DNA of 24,749 nucleotides from an uncultured Bacilli bacterium (GTDB lineage: Bacteria > Bacillota_I > Bacilli_A > RF39 > UBA660), in assembly GCA_934097015.1 (NCBI GenBank), contig CAKONF010000016.1:1-24749 (forward strand), written 5' to 3'. Each line of letters begins with the position of its first letter. Position 1 is the stretch's first letter. Below the pieces are notes generated by a model. That model was not told the DNA's origin, did not search any database, and saw nothing but the letters and a program-made list of their open reading frames with translations. This document shows positions 23,558-24,749 of the stretch, in pieces. The translations under genes were made by a program, and so were the position numbers.

Positions 23558-24749
23558 ATGAAGCAATTTCGTAAGGTTTTTCAATAGTTCCATTTCCTCC
23601 AGTTATTTGAGTGCTAGATAAGAGAGTTACTGAGGGACGAAGAGCGATGAGGCCGTTGCTCATGGTCACAGGGTAGTCGAAGACGCCACCAATAACGTCC
23701 ACGTAGAAAGAGCCCACGCTGTCGCTGACGCCATATAAGTTGCTAGGCGAAATGGTCCACCACTCATTTGAGCTTGCATTATTATTTAAGTAATAATTTG
23801 AATTGGAACTTTTTCCTCCTCCAGCATATACTATTTCATCAAATGTTAACATTCCTACTTTGTTTATATCAATTTCACCATCTACTCCAGTTGTTTCACA
23901 TTTATATGATGGCGTTTTTGTAACAGAATATTTATTTCCTGCTGTAAAGTAAAAATCTGTTTCACTGTTAATTAAATCACTTACTGTTCCAACTACTTTT
24001 CCCTCATCATAACCGTTTGTTTGGTCTCCTATACACCATGTTTCATTTTTTAATAGTGCTTTATCACTTTCGCTTGTTATTTTTCTTTTTAACCATTCAT
24101 TTAATTTTGTTCTTGCATTATTAGTGCTAGAAGCACTATTTATGTAATCGTTTATATAATAACTACCAACCATTTTATAACCATAATCTGCAGTTAATAT
24201 TGTTCCTTCTGTTCCTGCTGCTCCATCTGTTGCATATCCGCTACCATCTGTTAAATTCTCTACACTACATGTTTTTTCTGAAGCAAGTATTAATTTTATG
24301 CTTCCGTCTCCTTGTATTCTAACTATTCTAAAACACATTCCCGCATAGTTTACATAATTATCTGTTGGATTTCCTCTAAAATAATAACTTGTTCCATAAT
24401 CATCTTCTGCAGTTGATAGAATTTTATCACTTGCAATACTTACTGAATCTACCATTCCTACAGCAGATAAATTTGCTGTAAAAGTAGTACTATTTATACC
24501 ACTTTTTGCATTGTTTATTATGTTGTATGATAAAGTTCCTTCTTCATATGGAAAATATTCTCCACTTGGTAATTTTCCAAATATTTGTATCTTTGCACTT
24601 AACTCTTTTCCCATATCTATACTTTGATCTGTTCCTGTATCTTTGTATGTAAATTTAAATGTATATGTATGAGTTTTTCCTGGTTCTATTGTATTTGTTA
24701 TTAATTGACTTATTCCACTTGGAAATGTTGTTTCATTTACTCCATTACA
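23556..24749 (-). CDS. Surface protein with variable lectin-like C-terminus, 5' end missing
   Basis: The frame is open to the right edge of the window, giving 397 visible residues; the internal ATG at 24614 is not the start. The visible N-terminal part (CNGVNETTFPSG, then TYTFKFTYKD) aligns with the camelysin-like part of the 10519-12156 protein, so a SipW-type signal peptide is expected beyond the edge. The family module follows: DDYGTSYYFRGN, CFRIVRIQGDGS, MLTFDEIVYAGG, WWTISP, LRPSVTLL, GGNGTIEKPYEIAS. Visible residues 332-369 (23643-23756) form an abruptly GC-rich, adenine-poor block with NNC codons, interpreted as a diversified region. Confidence 0.85.
   Translation of the reverse strand, partial: CNGVNETTFPSGISQLITNTIEPGKTHTYTFKFTYKDTGTDQSIDMGKELSAKIQIFGKLPSGEYFPYEEGTLSYNIINNAKSGINSTTFTANLSAVGMVDSVSIASDKILSTAEDDYGTSYYFRGNPTDNYVNYAGMCFRIVRIQGDGSIKLILASEKTCSVENLTDGSGYATDGAAGTEGTILTADYGYKMVGSYYINDYINSASSTNNARTKLNEWLKRKITSESDKALLKNETWCIGDQTNGYDEGKVVGTVSDLINSETDFYFTAGNKYSVTKTPSYKCETTGVDGEIDINKVGMLTFDEIVYAGGGKSSNSNYYLNNNASSNEWWTISPSNLYGVSDSVGSFYVDVIGGVFDYPVTMSNGLIALRPSVTLLSSTQITGGNGTIEKPYEIAS
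23634..23762 (-). other. Hypervariable (DGR-type) region candidate in 3' surface gene
   Basis: This covers the codons from WW (23762-23757) to LRP (23642-23634). Hand counts give G+C of 34/60 at 23641-23700 and 32/60 at 23701-23760. Of the 38 codons between the motifs, 23 end in C, mostly agc, ggc, gtc, gac, ttc, tac, aac, the set expected when AAC codons of a template are mutated at A. Coding-strand adenine is only 10/60 at 23641-23700. Confidence 0.65.

Noticed and set aside
1..24749. Mollicute genetic code (TGA as Trp)
   Set aside because: TGA ends several genes (5928, 10519, pta) and the conserved Trp residues are coded by TGG.
1..24749. CRISPR arrays, tRNA or rRNA genes
   Set aside because: No regularly spaced repeats, cloverleaf-like sequences or rRNA stretches were seen when reading both strands.

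Overview
The window is very AT-rich DNA with a standard genetic code: TGA is a stop in several genes and Trp is TGG. The gene content fits a low-GC Firmicute with a cell wall: a HrcA/CIRCE-controlled dnaK cluster, MurG next to a DivIB/FtsQ protein, QueH, RmuC, TopA with zinc fingers, PepF, and exported proteins with SipW-type or prepilin-type N-termini. An uncultured gut Bacilli lineage (RF39/Erysipelotrichia-like) is my best guess, from general resemblance only. Almost every gene is on the minus strand; pta is the exception.

Layout, from low to high coordinates. 1-101 is the 5' tip of a surface protein, preceded by a long regulated leader (about 165-393). 400-2338 is a compact restriction-modification pair. 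2452-4476 is topA and 4658-5566 a Rpn/PDDEXK_2-family nuclease. 5928-7448 is a prepilin-like protein with a C-terminal lectin-like module, translationally coupled to queH (7441-8034). ftsQ/divIB, murG and a small membrane protein follow. 10519-12156 is a SipW-type surface protein with a second copy of the leader upstream (about 12221-12451). A gene-poor stretch (12460-13020) holds a convincing small-RNA candidate. Then come rmuC, a VTT/DedA-like membrane protein and an unknown helical protein. The chaperone cluster is read as hrcA-grpE-orf82-dnaK-(terminator)-pepF-dnaJ. Pta is divergent from hrcA, and a third surface paralogue (23556 to the window end) converges on it.

The most interesting layer is the surface-protein family. 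Its members share one C-terminal module (a DDYG-SYYFRGN block, a WW-SP motif, an LRPS motif and a GG-GT-E-PY tail) mounted on two different export signals. In two of the three visible C-termini, the 34-38 codons between WW and LRP switch abruptly to about 47-57% GC, lose adenine on the coding strand and become rich in NNC codons. The third paralogue shows nothing of the kind. This is the footprint expected of adenine-directed mutagenesis by a diversity-generating retroelement (DGR), although no reverse transcriptase or template repeat is in the window.

Two family members also share a promoter-leader module. Each copy has a GAAA-capped hairpin and a long hairpin ending in a T-run. One strand of that hairpin carries a pure G tract of 10 bases in one copy and 11 in the other. 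I infer a phase-variable attenuator. The window may therefore show a two-tier diversification system: on/off switching by a G tract in the leader, and sequence diversification in the lectin-like module. The palindrome-controlled small RNA diverges from one of these promoters and could belong to the same circuit, which is inference.
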